Assembly: GCA_015066395.1 (NCBI GenBank)
Contig: SVOL01000005.1
Coordinates: forward strand, 34,671 to 98,670
Source of the DNA: Oscillospiraceae bacterium
Lineage (GTDB): Bacteria; Bacillota; Clostridia; Oscillospirales; Acutalibacteraceae
Length of the DNA stretch: 64,000 nt
Direction: 5' to 3'
Positions 18,912-29,286 of the stretch are shown one piece after another; position 1 is the stretch's first letter; each line of letters opens with the position of its first letter. The translations under genes and the position numbers were made by a program. The notes under the pieces were generated by a model, which was not told where the DNA came from, did no database searches, and was given only the letters and a program-made list of their open reading frames with translations.

Positions 18912-18940
18912 TTGAAAATTTAGTTAATATAGGATACAAT
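18912..18940 (+). promoter_or_regulatory. Promoter of pgk-tpiA-gpmI
   Basis: TTGAAA - 17 nt - TACAAT. Confidence 0.55.
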
Positions 18941-18989
18941 AAGTTTGTTCAAAATTTGACAATAATTAATTCTGAAAGGATGTTATCTT

Positions 18990-20201
18990 ATGTCAGTATT
19001 AAACAAGAAGACTGTCGATGATATCAACGTCAAGGGCAAGCGTGTTCTCGTTCGTTGCGACTTCAACGTTCCTTTGAAAAACGGCGTTATCACCGACGAA
19101 AACAGAATCGTTGCAGCTCTCCCTACCGTTAAAAAGCTCATCGCAGACGGCGGTAAGGTAATCCTCTGCTCTCACCTCGGCAAACCGAAGGGTGAGCCCA
19201 AGCCCGAGCTTTCTTTGGCTCCCGTTGCAAAGCGTCTTTCCGAGCATTTGGGTAAAGATGTTGTTTTTGCCGCTGATGACTGTGTGGTAGGCGAAAACGC
19301 AAAGGCCGCTGTTGCCGCTATGAAGGACGGCGACGTTGTTCTTCTCCAGAACACCCGTTACCGTGCAGAAGAGACTAAAAACGGCGAAGCTCTTTCTAAG
19401 GAACTCGCGTCTCTTTGCGAGATCTATGTAAACGACGCTTTCGGTGCTGCTCACAGAGCTCACTGCTCTACCGTTGGTGTTACCGAGTATGTTGAAGAAG
19501 CCGCTGTCGGCTATCTGATGCAGAAGGAACTCAAGTTCCTCGGCGGTGCTGTTGAAAATCCTGTTCGTCCTTTCGTTACCATTTTGGGCGGTGCTAAGAT
19601 TGCTGACAAGCTCCCCGTTATTGAAAATCTCCTTACTAAAGCTGACACCGTTATCGTCGGCGGCGGTATGGCATATACCTTCCTCGCCGCTAAGGGTTAC
19701 GGCGTAGGTACCTCGCTTCTCGACGAGTCTAAGATCGAGTACTGCAAGGAAATGATGCAGAAGGCTGAAGCCAACGGCGTTAAGCTCCTTCTCCCTGTTG
19801 ACTGTACTGTCGGCAAGGAATTCCCCAATCCCATCGATGCTCCGGTTGAAGTAACCGTTGTTGATGCTGACAAGATCCCTGCTGACTATCAGGGTCTTGA
19901 CATCGGTCCTAAGACTGCCGCTTTGTATGCTGAGGCTGTCAAGTGTGCTAAGACCGTTGTTTGGAACGGACCTATGGGCGTTTTCGAGAACCCCACTTTG
20001 GCTAAGGGTACTATCGCTGTAGCAGAAAGCTTGGCCGAGACTGACGCTACCACCATTATCGGCGGCGGCGACTCGGCAGCTGCTGTAAACACCTTGGGCT
20101 TCGGTCCTAAGATGAGCCACATCTCGACCGGTGGCGGCGCTTCTCTCGAGTTCCTTGAGGGTAAAGAACTTCCCGGTATCGCAGCTGTTAACAATAAGTA
20201 A
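18990..20201 (+). CDS. pgk: Phosphoglycerate kinase
   Basis: [45 protein letters not shown]. Confidence 0.97.
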   Translation: MSVLNKKTVDDINVKGKRVLVRCDFNVPLKNGVITDENRIVAALPTVKKLIADGGKVILCSHLGKPKGEPKPELSLAPVAKRLSEHLGKDVVFAADDCVVGENAKAAVAAMKDGDVVLLQNTRYRAEETKNGEALSKELASLCEIYVNDAFGAAHRAHCSTVGVTEYVEEAAVGYLMQKELKFLGGAVENPVRPFVTILGGAKIADKLPVIENLLTKADTVIVGGGMAYTFLAAKGYGVGTSLLDESKIEYCKEMMQKAEANGVKLLLPVDCTVGKEFPNPIDAPVEVTVVDADKIPADYQGLDIGPKTAALYAEAVKCAKTVVWNGPMGVFENPTLAKGTIAVAESLAETDATTIIGGGDSAAAVNTLGFGPKMSHISTGGGASLEFLEGKELPGIAAVNNK

Positions 20202-20269
20202 TTAAATATGACCGCGGCACAGATCTTACCGTTTGTGCCGCAGTTTCTATGTTTATTGGAGGTATAATT

Positions 20270-21037
20270 ATGAACAAGACTCTTAGAAACGCAGTTATCG
20301 CAGGTAACTGGAAAATGAACAAGACCCCTGCTGAGACCACCGCTCTCATCAACGAGATGAAACCTTTGGTTGCAGGTGCTGATTGCAAGGTTGTACTTTG
20401 CGTTCCCTTTATTGACATTCCCGCCGCTATTGCCGCTGCAGAAGGCTCCAACATCGAGATCGGTGCTGAGAATGTTCACTTCAAGGCCAGCGGTGCTTAC
20501 ACCGGTGAGATCTCTGCTCAGATGCTCGTAGAAAGCGGTGTTAAGTACGTTGTTATCGGTCACAGCGAGCGCAGACAGTACTTCGGCGAGACCGACCAGA
20601 CTGTAAACCTTCGCACTCTTGCCGCTTTGGAAGCAGGTCTTACCGCTATTGTTTGCGTTGGTGAGACTTTGGAGCAGAGAGAACTCGGCTACACCGAAAC
20701 TCTTTTGAAGTTCCAGACCAAGATGGCCCTTACCAACGTTAAGTCTGAACAGCTTAAGAACGTTATCATCGCTTATGAGCCCGTTTGGGCAATCGGTACC
20801 GGCGTTACCGCTACTGCCGACCAGGCCGACGAGGGCAACGGTTATGTCCGCGAGGCTATCGCTGAGGTTTACGGCAAAGATGTTGCTGAGACTGTTACCA
20901 TTCAGTACGGCGGTTCTATGAACGCAGGCAACGCTGACGAGCTCGTAGCTAAAGTCAACGTTGACGGCGGTCTTATCGGCGGCGCATCATTGAAAGCCGC
21001 TGACTTTGCAACCATCGTTAAAGCCGCAAGCAAATAA
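20270..21037 (+). CDS. tpiA: Triosephosphate isomerase
   Basis: AGNWKMNKT, VVIGHSERRQ, AYEPVWAIGTG. Confidence 0.97.
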   Translation: MNKTLRNAVIAGNWKMNKTPAETTALINEMKPLVAGADCKVVLCVPFIDIPAAIAAAEGSNIEIGAENVHFKASGAYTGEISAQMLVESGVKYVVIGHSERRQYFGETDQTVNLRTLAALEAGLTAIVCVGETLEQRELGYTETLLKFQTKMALTNVKSEQLKNVIIAYEPVWAIGTGVTATADQADEGNGYVREAIAEVYGKDVAETVTIQYGGSMNAGNADELVAKVNVDGGLIGGASLKAADFATIVKAASK

Positions 21038-21055
21038 TTCAAAGGATCATTATTT

Positions 21056-22573
21056 ATGAAAAAACCTGTAGTTTTATGTATTATGGACGGATTTGGAATC
21101 CGTGAGTGCAACGAAGGCAACGCCATCTACTCCGCTAACACTCCCAATCTTTCCAAATTCTTCTCAGAGAATCCTTTTACCACCATCGGTGCTTCAGGTC
21201 TCGACGTTGGTCTGCCCGACGGACAGATGGGCAACTCCGAAGTCGGTCACACCAACATCGGTGCAGGCCGTGTTGTTTACCAGATGCTGGTTAAGATCTC
21301 AAAGTCTATCAAAGACGGCGATTTCTTCGACATCAAGCCGCTCATCGGTGCTATGGAAAACTGCAAGAAGAACGATTCTGCTTTGCATCTTATCGGTCTT
21401 TTGTCCGATGGCGGTGTTCACAGTCATATTGAGCATCTTTACGGCATTCTTGAAATGGCCAAGCGTTACGGACTTTGCAAGGTTTACGTTCACTGCCTTA
21501 TGGACGGACGTGACGTTTCGACCACTTCGGGTGTAGGTTTTATCAAAGACCTTCAAGCTAAGATGGCTGAGCTCCAGGTCGGCAAGATCGCTTCGGTTAT
21601 GGGTCGTTACTATGCTATGGACCGCGACTTTGCCTGGGACAGAGTTGAAAAGGCTTATGCGGCAATGGTTTACGGCGAGGGTATTAAGACTTTTGACCCT
21701 GTAAAGGCTATGGAAGAATCCTACGCAAATGACGTTACCGACGAGTTTATTCTCCCCACAGTTGTTGAGGGTGGTGCAACTATCGGTGCAAACGACAGCG
21801 TTGTTTCCTTCAACTTCCGTCCCGACCGTGCAAGACAGTACACCCGTACTTTTGTAGATCCCGACTTCGACGGATTTGAGCGTAAAAAGGGCTTCTTCCC
21901 TCTTAATTACGTTTGTATGACACAGTATGACGAGACAATGCCTAACGTCACCGTTGCCTTCCCGCCCGAAGAGCTTCGAATGACCTTCGGCGAGTATCTC
22001 GCTTCCAAGAATATGACCCAGTTGCGTATTGCTGAGACCCAGAAGTACGCTCACGTCACCTTCTTCTTTAACGGCGGTGAGGAAAAGACCTTCGAGGGCG
22101 AGGATAGGATCCTCATTCAGTCCCCCGATGTTCCGACCTTTGATCTTCAGCCCGAAATGAGTGCTTATCCTGTTTGCGACGCGGTTTGCGAGCAGATACT
22201 CTCGGGCAAGTACGATGCCGTTATCCTTAACTTTGCCAACTGCGATATGGTCGGTCACACCGGTGTTTTTGACGCCGCTGTAAAGGCTGTTGAGGCTGTC
22301 GACGAGTGTGTCGGTCGCGTTGTTGATGCTACACTTAAAATGGACGGCACGGTATTCATTACCGCCGACCACGGCAATGCCGACTGTATGATCGGTGAGG
22401 ACGGCAATCCGTTCACTCCGCATACCACCAATCCCGTTCCCTTCTGCGTTGTGGGCTACCCCTGCAAGCTTCGTGAAGGCGGCAGATTGGCTGACATCGT
22501 TCCCTCGATGTTGACTGTTTTAGGTCTTGAGCAGCCGAAAGAAATGGACGGCAAAAGCCTTATTGTTAAATAG
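21056..22573 (+). CDS. gpmI: 2,3-bisphosphoglycerate-independent phosphoglycerate mutase
   Basis: MDGFGIRE, GQMGNSEVGHTNIGAGRVVYQ, FITADHGNAD. Confidence 0.97.
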   Translation: MKKPVVLCIMDGFGIRECNEGNAIYSANTPNLSKFFSENPFTTIGASGLDVGLPDGQMGNSEVGHTNIGAGRVVYQMLVKISKSIKDGDFFDIKPLIGAMENCKKNDSALHLIGLLSDGGVHSHIEHLYGILEMAKRYGLCKVYVHCLMDGRDVSTTSGVGFIKDLQAKMAELQVGKIASVMGRYYAMDRDFAWDRVEKAYAAMVYGEGIKTFDPVKAMEESYANDVTDEFILPTVVEGGATIGANDSVVSFNFRPDRARQYTRTFVDPDFDGFERKKGFFPLNYVCMTQYDETMPNVTVAFPPEELRMTFGEYLASKNMTQLRIAETQKYAHVTFFFNGGEEKTFEGEDRILIQSPDVPTFDLQPEMSAYPVCDAVCEQILSGKYDAVILNFANCDMVGHTGVFDAAVKAVEAVDECVGRVVDATLKMDGTVFITADHGNADCMIGEDGNPFTPHTTNPVPFCVVGYPCKLREGGRLADIVPSMLTVLGLEQPKEMDGKSLIVK

Positions 22574-22584
22574 TTAAACGAAGA

Positions 22585-22811
22585 AGCCGTAGGCTGTGCG
22601 GTGTATCCTCACGGATACACAATAGCGATATAAATCCCTTGCGGGATTTGCGATATACCTGACTGAGCGATATAAGGCTTCACCTTGAGATATGTTCTTC
22701 GGACGACAAAAGGGATTTGTATCATATCGCAAACGAGCTTCGCTTGTTTATATCGAATTTACCGAAAGGTAAATATATCGCATTGCGAAGCAATATATCG
22801 CAAAAACCCTT
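22585..22811. repeat. Intergenic array of short hairpins separated by GCGATATA/TATATCGC linkers
   Basis: gtgtatcc-tcac-ggatacac; aaatccc-ttgc-gggattt; aaacgagc-ttc-gcttgttt; atttacc-gaaa-ggtaaat; attgc-gaa-gcaat, joined by gcgatata on the left and tatatcgc on the right. Confidence 0.8.
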
Positions 22812-22830
22812 CACTTATCAGTGTATAGTA

Positions 22831-22866
22831 AAAAGCTGTGTAGAAAATTTCTACACAGCTTTTTTA
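22831..22866. terminator. Terminator for convergent gpmI / plsC-like genes
   Basis: aaaagctgtgtagaaa-atttctacacagctttttt. Confidence 0.85.
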
Positions 22867-23661
22867 TTTCTTTAACATTATATCCCTTACCTCATCGGAC
22901 AAGGTGTGGGTATTCTTTTCCTTAAACGTATCGGGTTCAATCACAGCCTTGTAATCCAAGAAAACCCTCTTGCCCCAAAGTTTGCGTTTCTCGTATCGAA
23001 CGGTCATCACAACAACGGGACAATCGGCTTTTTTGGCAACGTAAAAAACACCGTCCTTAAACTCTTGCAGTTCACCCGTTTCACTTCTGTGTCCCTCGGG
23101 ATAAATACACACCGATGCAATATCGTTCTTCACAATATCAACACACTTGTGCAGTGTTCTCATCGAGTTTCTGGGACTATTACGGTCGATCGACAGAAAT
23201 CCGCATTGATGCATAAAACCGCCTGCGGCAGGAATTTTGAAGTTCTCGGGCTTTGAAACGAAAACAACACCAAAATCAGCAACACTTAGTATGGTGGAGA
23301 TCGGGTCGAACGCCGACAGATGGTTTGAAACAAGCAGGAATCTGCGCTTGGCAGGTATTATATCCTTGCCGGTTTCAAATATCTTGTACCCAAGGATAAG
23401 CAATACTACTTCAACCGTGTTATCTAATACAAATCTTAAGAATTTGCTTGGCCTCGACACTTCTTTTTTCTTGCTGACAAACAGCGAGATAACGTAGCAT
23501 ACCAGTATATGACATGCAAACAACAACAGAAAAGTCACCGGTAAAAGCACGATCGGCACGAGAATAAGCCACGGTTTATTTATCAAATCCAAGCGATAAC
23601 AAAGCAAAATATCGATCAGAACCGCCAGTGCACCGTAAATCTTAACAAACAACAGCTTCAC
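22864..23661 (-). CDS. 1-acyl-sn-glycerol-3-phosphate acyltransferase-like
   Basis: VSNHLSAFDPIS (HX4D), FLSIDRNSPRNSM, IYPEGHRSETGEL. Confidence 0.85.
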   Translation of the reverse strand: MKLLFVKIYGALAVLIDILLCYRLDLINKPWLILVPIVLLPVTFLLLFACHILVCYVISLFVSKKKEVSRPSKFLRFVLDNTVEVVLLILGYKIFETGKDIIPAKRRFLLVSNHLSAFDPISTILSVADFGVVFVSKPENFKIPAAGGFMHQCGFLSIDRNSPRNSMRTLHKCVDIVKNDIASVCIYPEGHRSETGELQEFKDGVFYVAKKADCPVVVMTVRYEKRKLWGKRVFLDYKAVIEPDTFKEKNTHTLSDEVRDIMLKK

Positions 23662-24589
23662 TTTCCTTAATTCCTAATTTTTCGGCTATCTTCTTGGGGA
23701 CGGCAAAATTTATAGCCCTTTTCAGCACTTCGACCTTAAAGTTTTTGGACACGTGAAGTTCGCCATCAACGCAGTAACAAAGATCTTCATCACCGATGAT
23801 CTCAACCACTTTGCCTTGTGCGTAGTTGATAATCCCTTTAGCTTTAGGTGAATCGAGATGAGTGCCGTTTTTATACAAACCGATAAGATTAATAAATTTC
23901 AATCGGGAGATCTTGTTCACAATACAGACCTCCATCAGACCGTCGTCATCCAGCGATCTTGGAGCACATTTGAACGAACCACCGACATAACGACCGTTGG
24001 CGATAGAGCCGAGCAAAAGGCAATCTTTACCTAATTTAACGCCGTCAACCAAGACCTTGGCTTTGGTTTTCATTGCATTTATAAGAGCGGTAAAAATACC
24101 GACAAAATAAGCCTTTTTGCCGGTCATAAACTTAATTCTCTTGACCTTTTCCATAGTTTTGACAACGGCAGGCTCAAATCCAAAATTTACGACATTAACA
24201 GAATATTTACCCTCAACCTTCATAACGTCTATATTATGCTCAACACCGTTGATCAATGACTCAAGATCATTAAAATCATCAGCCGTGCCGTAATACTTGA
24301 TAAAATCGTTACCGCTTCCGCACGGAAGAACGCTGATGCTCGCGTTACCGTGACCGACAGCACCGCAGACGACCTCATTCAAAGTGCCGTCACCGCCGCA
24401 GGCATAAAAGCGGCAGTTTTCTTCGGTCTCGCGGCAAACGCGATCGACATACTCGGTCGCATCTCTGCGACCTTTGGTGCAGTATATCTCATATTCAATT
24501 TTACCGTCAAAACTCGCAAGACGCGATCTTACCTCATCAGTGCAATCGTGCGAACCGGCAGCCGGATTGACAATAAAAATGTGTTTCAT
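23642..24589 (-). CDS. Diacylglycerol/lipid kinase family protein
   Basis: MKHIFIVNPAAGS, ACGGDGTLNEVV, LPCGSGNDFIKY. Confidence 0.92.
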   Translation of the reverse strand: MKHIFIVNPAAGSHDCTDEVRSRLASFDGKIEYEIYCTKGRRDATEYVDRVCRETEENCRFYACGGDGTLNEVVCGAVGHGNASISVLPCGSGNDFIKYYGTADDFNDLESLINGVEHNIDVMKVEGKYSVNVVNFGFEPAVVKTMEKVKRIKFMTGKKAYFVGIFTALINAMKTKAKVLVDGVKLGKDCLLLGSIANGRYVGGSFKCAPRSLDDDGLMEVCIVNKISRLKFINLIGLYKNGTHLDSPKAKGIINYAQGKVVEIIGDEDLCYCVDGELHVSKNFKVEVLKRAINFAVPKKIAEKLGIKESEAVVC

Positions 24590-24700
24590 TCAATCACACC
24601 CCTATACATGGAATATTTTATTGCAAATAAAGGCTCTTGTCAACCAAAACTTATTGACCAAATTGTTAATAAATACTATAATACTTGTTGTGGTGAGATT

Positions 24701-25609
24701 ATGTACTATTATACCTTAAACGAATATCTGAAAAATCAATTCGGTCAAAAGGTCTACAAATTGGCACTTCACTCGGGTGCCACCTGCCCTAACCGTGACG
24801 GCACGGTAGGTTACGGCGGCTGTATTTTTTGTTCGATGGACGGCTCGGGAGATTTTGCAGAAAAATGCAGAACTTCTGTAACCGAACAGATCGAAAACGC
24901 TAAATTAAGGGTAGCAAAAAAAGTATCACAAGGCAAATATATCGCATATTTTCAGAGCTTTACCGCCACCTATGCACCGATAGAACAGCAAAAACGGCAG
25001 TTTACAGAAGCAATAGAGCATCCAGATGTAGTTGCTCTATCAATAGCAACCAGACCCGATTGCCTGCCGGCCGAAGTGTTGGAACTGCTGGCCGAACTCA
25101 ATAAAATCAAACCCGTTTGGGTCGAGTTGGGACTGCAATCGATACACAAAGATACCGCCAACTATATCCGCAGAGGGTATGAATTAGAGGTTTTCGACCA
25201 AGCAGTAGAACAATTAAAAGCACTTGATTTGAAGGTAATAGTGCATCTCATTATCGGTCTGCCGAACGAAACAAGGGAAATGATGTTTGAATCGGCGCGG
25301 TATGTAGGAAGCAAAGGCGTTGACGGCGTTAAATTTCAGCTGCTGCATATTTTGGAAAACACAGATATTGCCAACGATTACAGAAAAGGACTGTTCTCTC
25401 TTCCCTCGTTGGAGGATTATGCTGAAATAGTGGCTGAGTGTATAAGGCTGACGCCCAAAAACACGGTCATCCACCGCATCACGGGTGACGGAAACAAAAA
25501 GACACTCATCGCGCCTATTTGGAGTGCCGACAAAAAATATGTTTATCAATTTATGATAGACCACTTTAATAAAATTGATTTAAAACAAGGCGAAAAAACA
25601 GAACCCTGA
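24701..25609 (+). CDS. YhcC-type radical SAM protein
   Basis: LALHSGATCPNRDGTVGYGGCIFCS, ATRPDCLP, VELGLQS, HLIIGLPNET; Met at 24701 is the likely start, the ORF upstream overlaps the kinase. Confidence 0.88.
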   Translation: MYYYTLNEYLKNQFGQKVYKLALHSGATCPNRDGTVGYGGCIFCSMDGSGDFAEKCRTSVTEQIENAKLRVAKKVSQGKYIAYFQSFTATYAPIEQQKRQFTEAIEHPDVVALSIATRPDCLPAEVLELLAELNKIKPVWVELGLQSIHKDTANYIRRGYELEVFDQAVEQLKALDLKVIVHLIIGLPNETREMMFESARYVGSKGVDGVKFQLLHILENTDIANDYRKGLFSLPSLEDYAEIVAECIRLTPKNTVIHRITGDGNKKTLIAPIWSADKKYVYQFMIDHFNKIDLKQGEKTEP

Positions 25610-25630
25610 TGTTTAATCAGGGTTCTTCAT

Positions 25631-26992
25631 TTATAATGTTCTGAGACCTTTTGGATAATGATTTTTCAAAGTGCCGTTTGAAGCCTTGCCGTATCCTAAC
25701 GGCACACCGTCACACAAAACCTGAACATAGCCTTTCAATGTGCTGTCGCAGTCAATTTCCTCGCCGTGCAGGAATTTTTGCACCTTTTCACCGTCTGACA
25801 TCAATCGAAGCACACTTTTAGGCTTATATTTCATATTGTTAAACATTGAATGCTCGGGCGCAAATCGGTTACCCTTAACAACACCGGCCAAAATTCCACA
25901 GGATACAGGTTTTAAACCCAGTTTTGAAATATCTGCAGGGATTATGTAAACAAATCCGTTGTGAGAAATAGCATTTCTCGGCACGTCGCCGTAGAAATTT
26001 TCTTTAAAAAATTCCGCGAAAATTTTAAGGTCATTCGATTTGTTATCATAAACGTCCGGCTCAAGTGTCAAAATAACACTGTCATCATCGCCGTCGCGCT
26101 GCATGACCGCTACAAAATGACCTTCACCACCGTTGAAATTAAAGATCCTGCGGGCAAATTCAATGTTTTCGACACTTGGAGCGAATTTGCCGAATGCAGG
26201 CTCACCGAAGTCCTTTAAAGGCTTGACTAAATGAAAATCGTTGTGTGATCTCAAAAACTTTTCTATAACACCCTCATTTTCTTCTGCCGAATAGGTGCAG
26301 GTGCTGTAGACCATTTTGCCGCCTTTTTTGAGCATCTTTGCTGCACTTTCAAGAATTTTCAGCTGTCGGTCGGCACACGCTTTTACGTTTTCAACACTCC
26401 AATTTTCAATCGCCGCTGATTCTTTGCGGAACATTCCCTCACCCGAGCACGGTGCATCAACAATGATCTTGTCGAACGTCTCAGGGCATTTTTCGGCGAT
26501 AATGTCCGGTCTCAGCGACAGCACAACGGCGTTCACAATACCCATTCGCTCAATATTGGACAGCAACGGCTTGACCCGTGACGACACAAACTCGTTTGAA
26601 ACAAGCAGACCTGCGCCGTTAAGTTTTGATGCGGCCTGCGTCGATTTACCGCCGGGTGCGGCACAAAGATCAAGAACGATATCGCCCTCATCAACACCTA
26701 ACGCTTCAACAACTGCTGTGGCCGACGGCTCCTGCATATAAAAGGCTCCCGCATGGTGAAGCGGATGATTGCCCACGCCTTTTTCATCGCAGGGTATATA
26801 AAACGCATCGTCGCAGAATGCGGTTTTTTCGCCTAAAAATGTTAATTTTTTAAGACTTAGCACACTTTCGGTCTTGATAAGATTTCGGCGAAGTGCGCGG
26901 TAATTAGGACCGCTCAAAGCGTCTTTAAAACGCTCAAAATCTTCGCCCAGCATCGACCTCATTCTCGCTAAAAACTCTTCGGGTAACGCCAT
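25631..26992 (-). CDS. RsmF-like 16S rRNA m5C methyltransferase
   Basis: YMQEPSATAVVEAL, LDLCAAPGGKSTQAA, VDAPCSGEGMFRK, YSTCTYSAEENE; start MALPEEF at 26992 has RBS AAGGAGG. Confidence 0.92.
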   Translation of the reverse strand: MALPEEFLARMRSMLGEDFERFKDALSGPNYRALRRNLIKTESVLSLKKLTFLGEKTAFCDDAFYIPCDEKGVGNHPLHHAGAFYMQEPSATAVVEALGVDEGDIVLDLCAAPGGKSTQAASKLNGAGLLVSNEFVSSRVKPLLSNIERMGIVNAVVLSLRPDIIAEKCPETFDKIIVDAPCSGEGMFRKESAAIENWSVENVKACADRQLKILESAAKMLKKGGKMVYSTCTYSAEENEGVIEKFLRSHNDFHLVKPLKDFGEPAFGKFAPSVENIEFARRIFNFNGGEGHFVAVMQRDGDDDSVILTLEPDVYDNKSNDLKIFAEFFKENFYGDVPRNAISHNGFVYIIPADISKLGLKPVSCGILAGVVKGNRFAPEHSMFNNMKYKPKSVLRLMSDGEKVQKFLHGEEIDCDSTLKGYVQVLCDGVPLGYGKASNGTLKNHYPKGLRTL

Positions 26993-27061
26993 TTCGTCCT
27001 CCTTAAAAGAATAAAACAACTCTTTCGTGCAATAATATTTTCGAAAGCGGGGTGATTCCAA

Positions 27062-27202
27062 ATGAACAACCAGAATCAGAACAATAATCAGAACAGAAAT
27101 CAGAACAACAATAACAACAATCAGAACCAGAACAACAACCAGAACAGAAATCAGAATAATAATAACCAGAACAACAATCAGGACCAGCAGAACAGAAAGT
27201 AA
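27062..27202 (+). CDS. 46-aa Asn/Gln-rich microprotein
   Basis: ATG..TAA reads MNNQNQNNNQNRNQNNNNNNQNQNNNQNRNQNNNNQNNNQDQQNRK; upstream GGGGTGA RBS-like; downstream hairpin at 27231-27262. Confidence 0.7.
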   Translation: MNNQNQNNNQNRNQNNNNNNQNQNNNQNRNQNNNNQNNNQDQQNRK

Positions 27203-27276
27203 TTTTAAATTAAAGCTGTTCTCAAAATTTAAAGCCGACAGGGGTTATTCCTGCCGGCTTTTACTTTAGGCAAGGA

Positions 27277-27654
27277 TCAATCCTTGATACCTTTCCAAAT
27301 AATATCAAACAACATATTAAGTCTTTCTGTCTCACCTTTAAGATAAAGAAAACCGAACAAGGCTTCAACACCCGTGGCACTGTGATAGACACCCGAAGTG
27401 GCATTTTTAGGGATCTGACCGACGTGGTTATTCCGACCGCGTTTGTAGATACCCGCCTCCTCTTCGGTCAAGCAATCCTTTATCAACTCAAACGCACTGC
27501 TCTGAGCATTGGCGTTGACATATTCGACCGATCTTTTATGTAACTCGCCGACCGGTCTCTCGACCTCGGCAAGTTTTGCCCTTACCAACACACCGTATAC
27601 GGCATCACCCACAAAGGCGAGTGTTGACGGGCTCAAAAGTTTTGGATTTTCCAT
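27277..27654 (-). CDS. mrnC: Mini-ribonuclease III
   Basis: LSPSTLAFVGDAVYGVLVR, RGRNNHVGQIPKNAT, EALFGFLYL. Confidence 0.92.
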   Translation of the reverse strand: MENPKLLSPSTLAFVGDAVYGVLVRAKLAEVERPVGELHKRSVEYVNANAQSSAFELIKDCLTEEEAGIYKRGRNNHVGQIPKNATSGVYHSATGVEALFGFLYLKGETERLNMLFDIIWKGIKD

Positions 27655-27656
27655 AA

Positions 27657-28928
27657 TTACGGCACGTAATTGAACTCAATATCGTAAACGCTGACGATAT
27701 CGCCTTCCTTAACCCCTGCCTCTTTAAGCGCGTGTATGATTCCGCTCGATTGAAGCACTCGCTGAAAATACTGCAAGGACTCATAGTCATCGGGATCGAC
27801 CGTCTCCAAAATGCGGAGCAACCACGGTGCCTCGATAACGAAAACATCGTCCTCGACGGTAAGAGTGAACTCACGCTTTTTGGCAACCGTATAATCCTCA
27901 ACGGGCAACGGCTCGGGCTCATATTTTACAACCGGCGGCAGTTTGCTAAGCTCAGCGGCAACGTGATTTATGACATCGGCAGTACCCTCAGCGATAGCCG
28001 CCATACATTCGAAATATGCAAAACCGCGCGACTCGAAATACTCACGGACTGTTGCCAGAGTTTCTTCATCGGTAAGGTCGCACTTATTGGCAACTATGAC
28101 CTGCTTGCGTTCTGCAAGTTCAGGACTGAAGTTCTTTAATTCGTAATTTATCTTTTCAAAATCGTCAATAGGATCTCTGCCCTCACTGCCCGAAACATCG
28201 ATAACGTGAACAAGCAGACGGCAACGCTCAACGTGACGTAAAAACTCGTGACCGAGACCCAAACCTTCACTCGCACCCTCGATAATACCAGGAATATCCG
28301 CCATTACAAAGGAACTTCCGGCATCGACTCTGACAACGCCCAAGGTGGGAATAAGAGTGGTAAAATGATAGTTGGCGATCTTCGGTTTTGCTTCGCTGAC
28401 GACCGAAATGAAGGTTGATTTACCGACATTCGGGAAACCAATAAGTCCCACATCAGCCAGCAACTTCAACTCTAAAATAACGTCGAATTCCTCACCGGGA
28501 ATGCCGGGCTTTGCGAATTTCGGGATCTGCCTTGTAGCATTGGCAAAATGGCTGTTACCCCAACCGCCGTTACCGCCTTTAGCTACAGTCACGGGCTCAT
28601 CATCCGAAATATCAGCGATAATGCGACCGGTTTCGGCATCCTTAATAAGCGTGCCGCGAGGTACTGAAAGCACTAAATCCTTGGCGTTTTTGCCTGTGCA
28701 ACGTCCTGCACCGCCGGGCTGACCGCTTTCGGCGATATATTTTTTCTTGTATCTGAAATCGGCCAAAGTAGAAAGACTGTCGTCGACCTTAAAAACAACG
28801 TTTCCGCCTTTTCCGCCGTCACCGCCATCAGGTCCGCCTGCGGCGACAAACTTCTCACGGTGGAAAGAAACCTTGCCGTTACCGCCGTCTCCCGCCTTTA
28901 TATAGATTTTTGCAATATCAACAAACAT
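27657..28928 (-). CDS. obgE: GTPase ObgE
   Basis: MFVDIAKIYIKAGDGGNGKVSFHREK, GFPNVGKSTF, C-terminal OCT domain; start at 28928 rather than 28994. Confidence 0.95.
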   Translation of the reverse strand: MFVDIAKIYIKAGDGGNGKVSFHREKFVAAGGPDGGDGGKGGNVVFKVDDSLSTLADFRYKKKYIAESGQPGGAGRCTGKNAKDLVLSVPRGTLIKDAETGRIIADISDDEPVTVAKGGNGGWGNSHFANATRQIPKFAKPGIPGEEFDVILELKLLADVGLIGFPNVGKSTFISVVSEAKPKIANYHFTTLIPTLGVVRVDAGSSFVMADIPGIIEGASEGLGLGHEFLRHVERCRLLVHVIDVSGSEGRDPIDDFEKINYELKNFSPELAERKQVIVANKCDLTDEETLATVREYFESRGFAYFECMAAIAEGTADVINHVAAELSKLPPVVKYEPEPLPVEDYTVAKKREFTLTVEDDVFVIEAPWLLRILETVDPDDYESLQYFQRVLQSSGIIHALKEAGVKEGDIVSVYDIEFNYVP

Positions 28929-28997
28929 AAATTTTCCTCTCAAAGGATAATTTTTAAGAAAAAAACCCGGGAAAACCCGGGTTTTAGTGAACAAATC

Positions 28998-29282
28998 TTA
29001 CTGCTCGACAGCGTAGATGCTGACCTTCTTGCGGTCACGTCCCATACGCTCGAACTTAACCTTTCCGTCAATAAGAGCGAAAAGTGTGTCGTCAGATCCT
29101 TTGCCTACATTTTCACCGGCATGGATATGAGTTCCTCTCTGGCGAACGATGATGTTGCCTGCGAGAACAAACTGTCCGTCTGCGCGCTTAACGCCAAGAC
29201 GCTTAGACTCACTGTCACGGCCGTTCTTAGTAGAACCAACACCCTTTTTGTGAGCGAACAGCTGAATGTTAATCATCAACAT
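28998..29282 (-). CDS. rpmA: 50S ribosomal protein L27
   Basis: [29 protein letters not shown] with N-terminal extension ahead of AHKKG. Confidence 0.96.
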   Translation of the reverse strand: MLMINIQLFAHKKGVGSTKNGRDSESKRLGVKRADGQFVLAGNIIVRQRGTHIHAGENVGKGSDDTLFALIDGKVKFERMGRDRKKVSIYAVEQ

Positions 29283-29286
29283 AGGA

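Noticed and set aside
18999-20120. 373-aa minus-strand ORF
   Set aside because: Shadow ORF opposite pgk; no recognisable motifs, explained by strong codon bias of pgk.
21299-22423. 374-aa minus-strand ORF
   Set aside because: Shadow ORF antisense to gpmI, no RBS or family motif.
22585-22811. CRISPR array
   Set aside because: Units are self-complementary hairpins of different sequence with short 8-nt linkers; no conserved long repeat, spacers or cas genes.
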